A program made the position numbers and the translations under genes. Positions 1-8,243 of a DNA stretch of 64,000 bases are shown here, piece after piece. The DNA comes from Nonomuraea sp. NBC_00507 (GTDB lineage Bacteria; Actinomycetota; Actinomycetes; Streptosporangiales; Streptosporangiaceae): the NCBI RefSeq assembly GCF_036013525.1, contig NZ_CP107853.1:10850001-10914000 (forward strand). The letters run 5' to 3'. Below the pieces are notes generated by a model, which was given only the letters and a program-made list of their open reading frames with translations, did not search any database and was not told where the DNA came from. The first letter of the stretch is position 1. Each line of letters opens with the position of its first letter.

Positions 1-2
1 TG

Positions 3-3000
3 TCCCAGGCCCTGGTCGAGCGGACGGGCCTGGCCCCGGCCAACCTCACCGTGCTGCTGGACCCGGCGACCCCGGCCAACCTGGGCGAGGCGCTGGAGCG
101 GGCCGCGCGGGAGGCCACGTCGGTCCTGGTGTTCTACTACGTGGGTCACGGCGTCTTCACCCCGGACGGCGAGCTGCACCTGGCCACCCGCGCCACCGTG
201 GACCTCGGCCAGGGCATGCCCGGCTACCAGGCGCTCCCCTACGGCATGGTGCGCACCATCCTGTCGTCGTCGCCGGCCGAGCTGGTCGTCGTGGTGCTGG
301 ACTGCTGCTTCACCGGCGGCGGGCGGCCAGCGCCGGCCAAAGCCGCCGACCGCATCTTCGAGGGCATGGGGCGCAGCGCTTACGTGCTGGCCTCCGCCAG
401 CAGGGACGACAACGCCTGGGCGCTGCCCGGCGTCCGGCACACCGCGCTCAGCGGGGCGCTGCTCAGGCTGCTCAACGAGGGCGAGGCGGACGGGCCGCCG
501 GCGTTCACGCTGGACCACGTCTACCACCGGCTGACCCACACCCTGCCCGGCGCCGGATTCCCCCGGCCGCGGCGGCAGGCCACGGACGTGGGCGACCGGG
601 CGCCGCTGGCCGCCAACCCCGCCCATGCGGGGCAGCCCAACCGCTCGGGCCCGCCGATGGGCTCGCCCGGCGACCTGTCCAGCCCCTATCGCGGACTGGC
701 CGCCTACGGTCCCGAGCACGCCGAGCTGTTCTTCGGGCGCGAGGAGCTGACCAGGTCGCTGACCACGCGGGTACGCCAGGCGCTCAGGGCGGACGGCAAG
801 CCCGTCGTCATCGGCTCGCAGGCGTTCGCGGCCGGCGGACCACTCATCCTCACGGGCCCGTCGGGCGGCGGGAAGTCGTCGGTGCTGCGGGCCGGGCTCA
901 TTCCCGCCCTGCGGCAGGACGACGACGTGTCCTGCATCATGCTGGCGCCCGGCGCCGATCCGCTGGGCGCGCTGGCCCGCGAGCTGGCCGAGCTCTGCGG
1001 CGGCGACCCCGCGCGGCTGCGTGCGATCATCGAGTCCGATCCGAGCGGGGCGCGGCGCGGCCTACCCGGGCGGTTACTGCTGGTGGTGGACCAGTTCGAG
1101 GAGGTGTTCACGGCCTGTCCCGACGGGGCGGCGAGGGCGCGGTTCGTCGAGGCGCTCGCCGAGCTGTCCCGTGCGGCGGCCGTGGTGATCGCGGTACGCG
1201 CGGAGTTCTTCGGGCGCTGCGCGGCGTACCCCGGGCTGGTGGAGTCGATGCGGCGGCCGGAGGTGGTCTCGCCCATGACCGCGGCCGAGTTGCGCGCGGT
1301 GATCGAGCAGCCGGCCGTCCGGTCCGGCCTCAGCGTGGAGGCCGGCCTCGCCGACCTGATCCTGGAGGACCTGCGGGCCAACGAGGCGGCGCTGGAGCGG
1401 TCGGGCGGGCCGCTGCCCCTGCTCTCCCACGCCCTGCTGGCCACGTGGCAGCGGCGGTCCGGCGGCGTGCTGACCATGGCGGGCTACCGATCGGCCGGCG
1501 GCGTCACCGGGGCGGCGGCCATGAGCGCGGAGGACACACTCCGGGGGCTCGGCGCGGAGTTCGAGCCGGTGGCCCGCGACCTGCTGGTCCGGCTCGTACG
1601 CGTGGACGACCAGATCGGCGGCACGACGCGGCGGGTCCCGCTGGCCGAGCTGGCTCCCGACGCGCCTTCGGTCGGCGGGCAGGTGCTGGCCGAGCTCGCC
1701 AGGGCGCGGCTGGTCACGGTGGCCGGGGGCGAGGCGGAGCTCGCCCATGAGGCGCTCATCCGCGCCTGGCCCCGGCTGGGCGGCTGGATCGACGCCGAAC
1801 GCGCCACCTTGCTCGTGCGCCGCCGCCTGTCGGAGGACGCGGCGACGTGGCACCGGGAAGGCCAGGACCCGGCCTACCTTTACACCGACAACCGCCTGCC
1901 GGCCGCCCAGGCCCTGGCCGCCACGACGCCGGGTCCGGCGGCGGGCGGCCAGGCGGCGCCGGGTGGGCCGCTGACCCCCCATGAACAGGCGTTCCTCCAG
2001 GCGTCGGTGCGGCGGCACAGCCGCCGGGCGCTGATCGGCCGGGCCGTCATCGCCGCGCTCTCCGTGCTCCTCCTCCTGGCCGCGACCGGCAGCGTGCTGG
2101 CCCTGCTCCAGTCCAGCCAGGCCTCGACCCAGGCCAAGCAGGCGACCGGCCAGCGCGACCAGGCACTCTCCCGTCAGCTCGCCGCCACCGCCAACAGCCT
2201 GCCCGACACCTCGCTCGCCGCCCAGCTGGCTCTGAGCGCCTACCGCGTCTCTGCCACCCCCGAGGCCCGCGGGGCGCTGCTCGGCACGCTGTCCCGCCCG
2301 CTCCCGGCCCGCATGATCGGCCACACCGCTCCCGTCGAGCGGGTGGCGTACCGCCCCGACGGGCGCGTGCTCGCCACCGTCTCCGGCGACTACACCGCCC
2401 GGCTGTGGAACGTCGCCGACCCCCTCCGTCCCAAGAGCGCGGGCATCGTGAAGGGCCACACGAGGGGCCTGACGGCGGCGGCGTTCAGCGCGAACGGCAA
2501 GATCCTCGCGACCGGTTCGGCGGACGAGACCGCCCGCCTGTGGGAGGTCTCCGACACCGCCCGCCCGCGCGCCCTGGCCACGATCACGGGCCACGGCGAG
2601 CCGGTGGTCTCGGTGGCGCTCAACCCGAAGGGCGACCTGCTGGCCACCGCAGGCGCCGACAAGTCCGTACGGTTGTGGAACATCGCCGACCCCGCCAAAC
2701 CGCAAGCAGTGTCCGTGCTCAAGCAGACCACCGACCCCACCGAGGTGGCCTTCAGCCCCGACGGACGCATGATCGCGGTCACCTCGTCCACCGGCGTCAC
2801 GCTCCTGGACGTGCTCACCCCCGCCAAGCCGAGCAGCCTGGCCGCGCTGACGGCGCCGGACGGCGGCGGCGTCAGGAGCGTGGCGTTCAGCCCGAACGGC
2901 CAGCACCTCGCCACCGCCTCCAGCACCGGCACGCTGCACCTGTGGAACATCACCACGGCCAAGCTCGCCGGCACCGCGACCGGGCACACGCAGGCGGCCG

Positions 3001-4271
3001 GCGACGTGGCCTTCAGCGCCGACGGAAACGTCCTGGCCAGCTCCTCCGCCGACGGCACCGCCCGCCTCTGGGACGTCTCGACTCCGACCGACCCGCAGCC
3101 GGCGGCCACGCTGACCGGCTTCGCCGGTGTCGTGACGGGGGTGGCGTTCAGCCCGAACGGCCAAAACCTCGCCACCTCGTCCGCCGACGGCGCCGCCCGC
3201 GTGTGGAACGTCGCCGACCCCGCCCGGGTCGCCGCCCGCGCCCGGCTGGCCCGGCACACCGCGCCGGTCAACGGGGTGGCCATCGCCAAGGGCGGCCGTA
3301 CGCTGGCCAGCGTCTCCGACGACAAGACCGTCAAGCTGTGGGACGTCTCCGACCCGGCGTCGGCCACTCCCGTGTCCACGCTGCGCGGGCACACCGACGC
3401 CGTCGTGGCGGTGGCCTTCAGCCCGGACGGCCGCTACGTGGTGTCGGCGTCCCTCGATCGCACGGCCAGGCTGTGGCAGGTCGAGCGGCCGGCCAACCCG
3501 AAGTTCGTGGCGACGCTCCAGGGGCATACGGCAGGGTTGCGGTCGGCGGCGTACAGTCCTGACGGCAAGGTCGTGGTGACGACCGGGCGGGACGGCCGGA
3601 CGATCGTGTGGGACGTGTCCACGCCCGCCACCCCCAAGCGGGTGGCGACGCCGGGCGCCGCCGACGACCGGCTCGACGTGGCCGCGTTCCGGCCCAGCGG
3701 AAGCGTCCTCGCGACCGGCTCGGGCACCGCCGCCGTGCGGCTGTGGGACCTGTCCAAGCCGGCCCAGCCGCGCCGGCTGGCCGACTTCGCCGCCGCCCCG
3801 GGTAGCGTGCTCGACCTTCAGTTCAGCCGGGACGGCAAGACCCTGGCCGCGGCGGCGTCGGACGGGACGACGCGGTTGTGGGACGTCACCCGCCCCGAGC
3901 AGCCCAAGCGGGTGTCCACCCTGCCAGGGCACGTCGCGGACGTGTCCGCGGTGGCCTTCAGCGCGGACGGCCGCATGCTCGCCTCGGCCTCCCGTGACCG
4001 CACGATCCGGGTGTGGAACGTCGCCGACCGCGCCCGGCCGGCACTGTGGGCGGTGCTCGGGGGCGCGAACGCGGTCGACGACGTGGAGTTCGGCCCGGAC
4101 GGCACCGTCCTGGCCGGCACGTCCGACCTGGCCACTCAGCTGTGGGGGCTGAGCGTGGAGCAGGCGAGCGAGAGCGTCTGCCAGTCGTCGGGCATGTCGA
4201 TCACCCGGGAGGAGTGGGCGCAGCACCTCCCCGGCCGGCCCTACACCCTCCCCTGCCAGGCCCAGAACTGA
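3..4271 (+). CDS. Caspase-like / nSTAND NTPase / WD40-repeat protein (5' end outside window)
   Basis: The frame is open to the left edge, so the true start lies outside; the first GTG in view is at 51. Residues are counted from that GTG. Residues 1-185 are a caspase-like (C14) fold with the dyad visible: H33 in YVGHG and C85/C86 in LDCC. Residues 211-640 are an nSTAND1-type ATPase: SPYRGLAAY start, Walker A GPSGGGKSS (269-277), Walker B LLLVVDQFEE (D347). A transmembrane helix follows near 660-685, and about 13 WD40 blades (SPDG..LA..S.D.TARLW) fill 750-1380. Known family behaviour: ligand binding by the WD40 sensor drives NTPase assembly, which activates the effector protease; such proteins are linked to conflict or programmed death. 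The target is not evident here. It converges with the GH43 gene, whose stop codon begins one base after its own. Confidence 0.9.
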   Translation, partial: SQALVERTGLAPANLTVLLDPATPANLGEALERAAREATSVLVFYYVGHGVFTPDGELHLATRATVDLGQGMPGYQALPYGMVRTILSSSPAELVVVVLDCCFTGGGRPAPAKAADRIFEGMGRSAYVLASASRDDNAWALPGVRHTALSGALLRLLNEGEADGPPAFTLDHVYHRLTHTLPGAGFPRPRRQATDVGDRAPLAANPAHAGQPNRSGPPMGSPGDLSSPYRGLAAYGPEHAELFFGREELTRSLTTRVRQALRADGKPVVIGSQAFAAGGPLILTGPSGGGKSSVLRAGLIPALRQDDDVSCIMLAPGADPLGALARELAELCGGDPARLRAIIESDPSGARRGLPGRLLLVVDQFEEVFTACPDGAARARFVEALAELSRAAAVVIAVRAEFFGRCAAYPGLVESMRRPEVVSPMTAAELRAVIEQPAVRSGLSVEAGLADLILEDLRANEAALERSGGPLPLLSHALLATWQRRSGGVLTMAGYRSAGGVTGAAAMSAEDTLRGLGAEFEPVARDLLVRLVRVDDQIGGTTRRVPLAELAPDAPSVGGQVLAELARARLVTVAGGEAELAHEALIRAWPRLGGWIDAERATLLVRRRLSEDAATWHREGQDPAYLYTDNRLPAAQALAATTPGPAAGGQAAPGGPLTPHEQAFLQASVRRHSRRALIGRAVIAALSVLLLLAATGSVLALLQSSQASTQAKQATGQRDQALSRQLAATANSLPDTSLAAQLALSAYRVSATPEARGALLGTLSRPLPARMIGHTAPVERVAYRPDGRVLATVSGDYTARLWNVADPLRPKSAGIVKGHTRGLTAAAFSANGKILATGSADETARLWEVSDTARPRALATITGHGEPVVSVALNPKGDLLATAGADKSVRLWNIADPAKPQAVSVLKQTTDPTEVAFSPDGRMIAVTSSTGVTLLDVLTPAKPSSLAALTAPDGGGVRSVAFSPNGQHLATASSTGTLHLWNITTAKLAGTATGHTQAAGDVAFSADGNVLASSSADGTARLWDVSTPTDPQPAATLTGFAGVVTGVAFSPNGQNLATSSADGAARVWNVADPARVAARARLARHTAPVNGVAIAKGGRTLASVSDDKTVKLWDVSDPASATPVSTLRGHTDAVVAVAFSPDGRYVVSASLDRTARLWQVERPANPKFVATLQGHTAGLRSAAYSPDGKVVVTTGRDGRTIVWDVSTPATPKRVATPGAADDRLDVAAFRPSGSVLATGSGTAAVRLWDLSKPAQPRRLADFAAAPGSVLDLQFSRDGKTLAAAASDGTTRLWDVTRPEQPKRVSTLPGHVADVSAVAFSADGRMLASASRDRTIRVWNVADRARPALWAVLGGANAVDDVEFGPDGTVLAGTSDLATQLWGLSVEQASESVCQSSGMSITREEWAQHLPGRPYTLPCQAQN

Positions 4272-5780
4272 TCAGGCCTGGTAGGTCACGTCGGAGAAGG
4301 TGGCTCGGCACCCTTCGCCCGCCAGGTCCTGCACCCACAGGCCGACGAACGCGCCGGTGAACCCAAAGGACCGGATCTGGCCGTCGATGATCTCGTCGGC
4401 GTTCTCGTCGGACAGGGTCGTGGCGTCCAGCTCCACGGGGATGGGCCGGCCGTCGGCGGAGAAGCGCAGCACCGGGCCGTCGAACTCGAGGCCGAGCCGG
4501 GCCGCGGGCTCCCCGGTGAAGTGCACGGTCCGCGTGCCCCGATCGCTGCCGGTCAGGATCAGGCCGTCGGTGGTGAGCGCGAGGTGGTACCAGTTGCGGG
4601 AGTTGTAGTAGGCGGTGATGCCGGCGGACTGGTGCACGCTGTCGGGCTCGAACGTCAGGCTCGCCTGGAACGTGCATGTCGCGCTGGTGACCCGGCGGGC
4701 GAGGAGGCTGGGGGCACGCAGCCCGTACGGGGACTGCCCGCCCGTGATCGTCACCAGGTCGCCGTCGAAGCTCACCCAGTCGGGCGAGGCGGGACGGCGC
4801 AGGGTGCTCCAGTGGTGCTCGGCCGGCTCGAGGTCCACGGGCTGCCACGGATGCGGCGGCAGGGCGGGCGCGGGCACCTCGACGGCGGGCACCGCTCCGG
4901 CCACGCGCGGCCAGCCGTCCACCCACGCGACCCGCTGGATCGCGGACTCCCTGCCCAGCACGCAGCGGCCCCGCTGCGTGTGGGGGCGGGCGGCCAGGTG
5001 CGCGACGTACCACTCGCCGTCCTGGGTCCGCACCAGGCAGCCGTGCCCGGCCTTCTGCAGCTCCAGGGTGGGATCGTGGCGGGAGGTGAACATCGGTCCC
5101 GCCGGGTCCGGCTCGTACGGCCCGTCCAGCGTGCGGGACCTCAGCACGCTGGCGCCGTGCTCGTAGCCGGTGCCGCCCTCGGCCACCATCAGGTAGTACC
5201 AGCCGTCGATCTTGTAGATGTGCGGTCCCTCGGTGACGCTCCGGTTCTCGAGAATGATCCGCGGCTTGCCTGCTCCCGCGCCGCCGTTGAGCTCCTGGAG
5301 CTCGATGCCGGCGAAGCCGTGTCCCGGGCGCGAGTCGAAGACCATGTTGAGCAGGTAGGTGGCGCCGTCGTCATCGTGGAAGAGCGCGGCGTCGAACCCG
5401 CGTCCGGGCAGCCTGACCGGGTCCGACCACGGGCCCTCGATGGACGGGGCGGTGATCAGGTAGTTGGCGATGTCCTTGTAGCCGTGGGCGTAGTTGTCCA
5501 TGACGCCGTAGACCAGGTGGAACAGGCCGTTGGCATACGTGAGGTCGGGCGCCCAGATGCCGCCGGAGTCCGGCACGCCCGCCAGGTCGAGCAGCCGGTG
5601 GTCGGTGAGGACGCCGCCCAGCGGCCGCCAGTTGACCAGGTCGCGGGAGTGGTGGACGCGTACGCCCGGATACCACTCGAACGTTGACGTGGCCAGGTAG
5701 TAGTCGGCGCCGACCCGCAGGATGGACGGGTCCGGGTGGAAGCCGGGCAGGACGGGGTTGCGGATGGCCGTCCGTGTCAT
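4272..5780 (-). CDS. GH43 beta-xylosidase / alpha-L-arabinofuranosidase (intracellular)
   Basis: About 502 residues. The N-terminus (NPVLPGFHPDPSILRVG, then YYLATSTFEWYPGV) is the classic start of GH43 beta-xylosidases, with the catalytic base Asp in HPDPS. The acid Glu is in SVTEGPH. The C-terminal half is the beta-sandwich (GH43 C2) that closes the active site. There is no signal peptide, so it should act in the cytoplasm on imported xylo-oligosaccharides. ATG at 5778-5780 is chosen because GGAGG lies 5 nt upstream; an upstream in-frame ATG at 5792 lacks this. The promoter region holds several palindromes and the divergent LacI-family regulator follows, so substrate-dependent derepression is likely. 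Exact xylosidase versus arabinofuranosidase preference cannot be read from sequence. Confidence 0.92.
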   Translation of the reverse strand: MTRTAIRNPVLPGFHPDPSILRVGADYYLATSTFEWYPGVRVHHSRDLVNWRPLGGVLTDHRLLDLAGVPDSGGIWAPDLTYANGLFHLVYGVMDNYAHGYKDIANYLITAPSIEGPWSDPVRLPGRGFDAALFHDDDGATYLLNMVFDSRPGHGFAGIELQELNGGAGAGKPRIILENRSVTEGPHIYKIDGWYYLMVAEGGTGYEHGASVLRSRTLDGPYEPDPAGPMFTSRHDPTLELQKAGHGCLVRTQDGEWYVAHLAARPHTQRGRCVLGRESAIQRVAWVDGWPRVAGAVPAVEVPAPALPPHPWQPVDLEPAEHHWSTLRRPASPDWVSFDGDLVTITGGQSPYGLRAPSLLARRVTSATCTFQASLTFEPDSVHQSAGITAYYNSRNWYHLALTTDGLILTGSDRGTRTVHFTGEPAARLGLEFDGPVLRFSADGRPIPVELDATTLSDENADEIIDGQIRSFGFTGAFVGLWVQDLAGEGCRATFSDVTYQA

Positions 5781-5794
5781 GGCTGCCTCCATTG

Positions 5795-5971
5795 GATAGA
5801 AACCGGTCGCCGCGAACGCTACGGCGATGAGTTACGGACCACAATAACGCGTTACGGACACGTTACCTTTGAATCATCTGACTCCGGGCTTCGCCTGCCA
5901 GGACACCCCTTGCCAAACCTCCCATTGACCGCAACCCCTCTCGCCCCTTACCGTAGGTACCGGTTTCTATC
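5795..5971. promoter_or_regulatory. 13-bp inverted repeat pair flanking the GH43/LacI intergenic region
   Basis: GATAGAAACCGGT at 5795-5807 recurs as its exact reverse complement ACCGGTTTCTATC at 5959-5971. Each copy contains a half of a GAAACC-GGTTTC style dyad with the central CG typical of LacI-family operators. The left copy sits just upstream of the GH43 ribosome binding site. Two copies 164 bp apart could allow looping by a tetrameric LacI-type repressor; that is inference. Confidence 0.55.
5831..5866. promoter_or_regulatory. TAACGCGTTA palindrome inside phased GTTACGGAC repeats
   Basis: TAACGCGTTA (5845-5854) is a perfect palindrome with a central CG, the shape of LacI-family operators. 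GTTACGGAC occurs at 5831-5839 and again at 5851-5859, 20 bp apart (about two helical turns), and CGTTAC follows at 5861. It lies between the GH43 gene and the LacI gene and is the best candidate for the regulator's main operator. Confidence 0.5.
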
Positions 5972-6195
5972 GCTGGAATGGAGGCACGTCCCTGTGCGCC
6001 CCCGCCCGAAGGCGTCTTCCATCGCGCCCGGAACAGCTCGCGATGCTTTCTACGCCACCGCTCTTGAGACGGGCGGTCTTGCGGATCGAGCGTACTCTCG
6101 GGGGGATGCCGAGCGGATCACTCCCGCCATAGACTGCGTTGAGGTCGCGGACCTCCGATGCTCAGCCTGTCGTCAACGACCATGAAGGGCCGGCC

Positions 6196-7269
6196 TTGTC
6201 GCGAAAAGTAAGCCCCAAGGAAGTGGGCGCGACGGACGAGCGCGTCACCGTCCGTGACGTGGCCGCGCGGGCCGGGGTGTCGGCCACCACGGTCTCCCGC
6301 GTGATCAAGGGCGACTACCCGGTCGCCCAGGCCACCAGGGCACGAGTGCTGCGGGCCATGCGCGACCTCGACTACGTGCTCAACGTGCACGCCCGAGCCC
6401 TGTCGGGGGCCAGCACGAAGATGGTGGCGTTCATCCTCGACGACGTCACCGGCCCCTCTTTCGCCCACGTCGCCAAAGGCGTCGAACAGCAGGCCACCGC
6501 CGAGGGCCGGCTCTGCATGGTGTGCACCACCCACGGCGACCCTGCCCGCGAGCTGGCCATCGTCGAGGCCATGCGCGAGCAGCGGGCCGACGCGGTCATC
6601 CTGGTCGGCGGCGGCACGATGGACGACACCTACCGCGAGCGCATGTCGCACTTCGCCCACGCCCTCGACAAGGCAGGCTCCCGCCTCGTGCTGTGCGGCC
6701 GCCCGCCCCTCGGCGTGGACGTGCCCACCACGGTGGTGGAGTACGACAACGAGGGCGGCGCGTACGCCATGGCCAGCCACCTGCTGTCGCAGGGACACCG
6801 GCGCATCGCGCTGGTAGGCGCCACCGCCGACGACCTCAGCACCACCAGGCTCGACCGGGTGCGCGGCTTCATGCGCGCCCACGAGTCCTTCGGTGTGCCC
6901 CACGACCCGGACCTGGTCGTCCCGGCGGGCTTCGACCGCACCGACGGCTACGACGCCGCCCGCCGCCTGATCGCGCTGGGCGCCGAGTTCAGCGCCGTCT
7001 TCGCCGCCACCGACATGGTGGCCATCGGCGTCCTGGCCGCCCTCCGCGAGGCGGGACTGCGCGTGCCGGAGGACGTCTCCCTCGCCGGCTACGACGACAT
7101 CCCCTTCGCCGCCGACCTGACCCCCGGCCTGACCACCGTGCACATTCCCACGGAGGAGCTGGGTCGGACGGCGGTCCGCCTGGCCCTGAACCGCCAGGAC
7201 CGCCAGCACGTCGTCCTCGGCACCCACATCGTCGTCCGCGACTCGGTCCGCCCCCCGTCCCGCCGGTAG
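6196..7269 (+). CDS. LacI-family transcriptional regulator
   Basis: About 357 residues. The N-terminus carries the LacI helix-turn-helix and hinge helix (VTVRDVAARAGVSATTVSRV, then a hinge near VLRAMRDLDYVLN), followed by a periplasmic-binding-protein-like sugar domain ending in the usual SLAGYDDIPFA and ELGRTAVRLAL motifs. The frame is open from a TTG at 6139; TTG at 6196 is preferred because GAAGGG lies 6 nt upstream and the extra 19 residues do not match the family. It is divergent from the GH43 beta-xylosidase and most likely represses that gene, and possibly the other glycosidase genes to the right, in response to a xylan or arabinan sugar. The exact start is uncertain. Confidence 0.88.
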   Translation: MSRKVSPKEVGATDERVTVRDVAARAGVSATTVSRVIKGDYPVAQATRARVLRAMRDLDYVLNVHARALSGASTKMVAFILDDVTGPSFAHVAKGVEQQATAEGRLCMVCTTHGDPARELAIVEAMREQRADAVILVGGGTMDDTYRERMSHFAHALDKAGSRLVLCGRPPLGVDVPTTVVEYDNEGGAYAMASHLLSQGHRRIALVGATADDLSTTRLDRVRGFMRAHESFGVPHDPDLVVPAGFDRTDGYDAARRLIALGAEFSAVFAATDMVAIGVLAALREAGLRVPEDVSLAGYDDIPFAADLTPGLTTVHIPTEELGRTAVRLALNRQDRQHVVLGTHIVVRDSVRPPSRR

Positions 7270-7319
7270 GTATAGACCTCGTGAGCCGATCAGCAAGCCG
7301 CTATCGAAGGTGTTGTGGA

Positions 7320-7745
7320 TCAGACGCCTTCAGCCCAGTACTTCTGTAGCCTCGCAACGGCGTCCTCCTTGCTCATCGCTGCGACCTCGGCCTCGTCCAG
7401 ACCCACTCTGGAGATCAGCAGATGAACAAGATCGGCGGGCAATGCGTTTGACGGCGGCGTGGGCGCTCCGCGATCGGGCAAGGCACCGTCCTTGACGCAC
7501 GCCCAGAACGTTGCCTCGTCCACCTGCAGCTGATCGCGCAGTATGTGACCCCATATGCTCCGGCCGTAAGCGCTTCGATCGACCGGATGGGAGATCCGCG
7601 TTCTCAGGATCCGGCCATCGGGAAGGTTCAACTCGTAGGTGACATAGTGGGTCCCCGTTCGGCCGCGGGCGTTCCGCACCGGACGCCAGCCTTCGAGCTG
7701 ACAGAACCGATCGTGGTCCTCGCGTGTGGGCTGGGGCCAGGTCAT
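7320..7745 (-). CDS. Putative toxin of a type II toxin-antitoxin pair
   Basis: 141 residues starting MTWPQPTREDHDRFCQLEGW. Proteins of this type in actinomycetes are annotated as cytotoxic translational repressors of toxin-antitoxin systems; it resembles those by pattern (GTHYVTYELNLPDGR, RTRISHP, IWGHILRDQL) but I see no catalytic motif that fixes an activity. Its ATG overlaps the stop of the upstream antitoxin gene (TGATG), which argues for translational coupling and sets the start at 7745 rather than the longer open frame. The C-terminal 50 residues (ALPADLVHLLISRVGLDEAEVAAMS) look like a small helical domain. Activity is inferred from pairing only. Confidence 0.65.
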   Translation of the reverse strand: MTWPQPTREDHDRFCQLEGWRPVRNARGRTGTHYVTYELNLPDGRILRTRISHPVDRSAYGRSIWGHILRDQLQVDEATFWACVKDGALPDRGAPTPPSNALPADLVHLLISRVGLDEAEVAAMSKEDAVARLQKYWAEGV

Positions 7746-8158
7746 CAGGCCTTCCCCACCAGCCATTCGCGCAGCTGATCGTCATCGCTGAGGCTGATCA
7801 ACTGCACCAGCCCCCAGTTCTCGCGGTGGTTTGGGGTATCGAGCAAGTGGTCTTGCCAGTCTTCCGCGTATTCGCGGAGCGCATCAACCATTTCCGCAAC
7901 GGCCTCATTGAAGGTGCGGCCGTCGGCTGCGATCGGCAACCCAGGAATGAAGATCGACCAACCGTCGGCCTCGGGAACCGCCTGGGCGCGAGACGGAGTG
8001 ACCACGGCGAGATAGTGACGCAGTCTGTCGACGTCCACGAGGGCGGTCGTAGAGGACTCTCGACGAACCGTGGCCACACGGCCGCGTTCCGCCGCGTCCA
8101 AGAGCGCTTTGAGATGCGCACGGGCATCTGTATAGCTGTCGAAATGAACGGCGGTCAT
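7745..8158 (-). CDS. Antitoxin, Phd/YefM-like
   Basis: 137 residues. The N-terminus (MTAVHFDSYTDARAHLKALLDAAERGRVATVRRESSTTALVDVDRL, seen at 1-46) is the prevent-host-death fold: a DNA-binding dimer domain with the pattern of arginine/alanine then a valine-rich strand. The C-terminal half (FNEAVAEMVDALREYAEDW) resembles a HicB-like or toxin-binding helix. ATG at 8156-8158 is chosen because GGAGG lies 8 nt upstream; an ORF start 5 codons earlier has none. It is first in a two-gene unit with the toxin. Autoregulation is likely given the inverted repeat just upstream. Confidence 0.72.
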   Translation of the reverse strand: MTAVHFDSYTDARAHLKALLDAAERGRVATVRRESSTTALVDVDRLRHYLAVVTPSRAQAVPEADGWSIFIPGLPIAADGRTFNEAVAEMVDALREYAEDWQDHLLDTPNHRENWGLVQLISLSDDDQLREWLVGKA

Positions 8159-8206
8159 GCGGGACACCTCCACTGAAGTGTGCCTCCAGGATGCCTCCCC
8201 GAAGTA

Positions 8207-8230
8207 AGTACGTCAAGTACGCCACGTACT
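8207..8230. promoter_or_regulatory. Inverted repeat upstream of the toxin-antitoxin operon
   Basis: AGTACGT (8207-8213) and ACGTACT (8224-8230) form a perfect 7-bp dyad; the spacer contains a third AGTACG. It lies about 50 bp upstream of the antitoxin start, where an autoregulatory operator is expected for Phd-type antitoxins. Confidence 0.5.
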
Positions 8231-8243
8231 GACGGACAGTAGC

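Noticed and set aside
1074..4226. 1050-codon minus-strand open frame opposite the caspase/WD40 gene
   Set aside because: It mirrors the repeats of the plus-strand gene, is Arg/Gly/His-rich and shows no domain; high GC removes stops from antisense frames.
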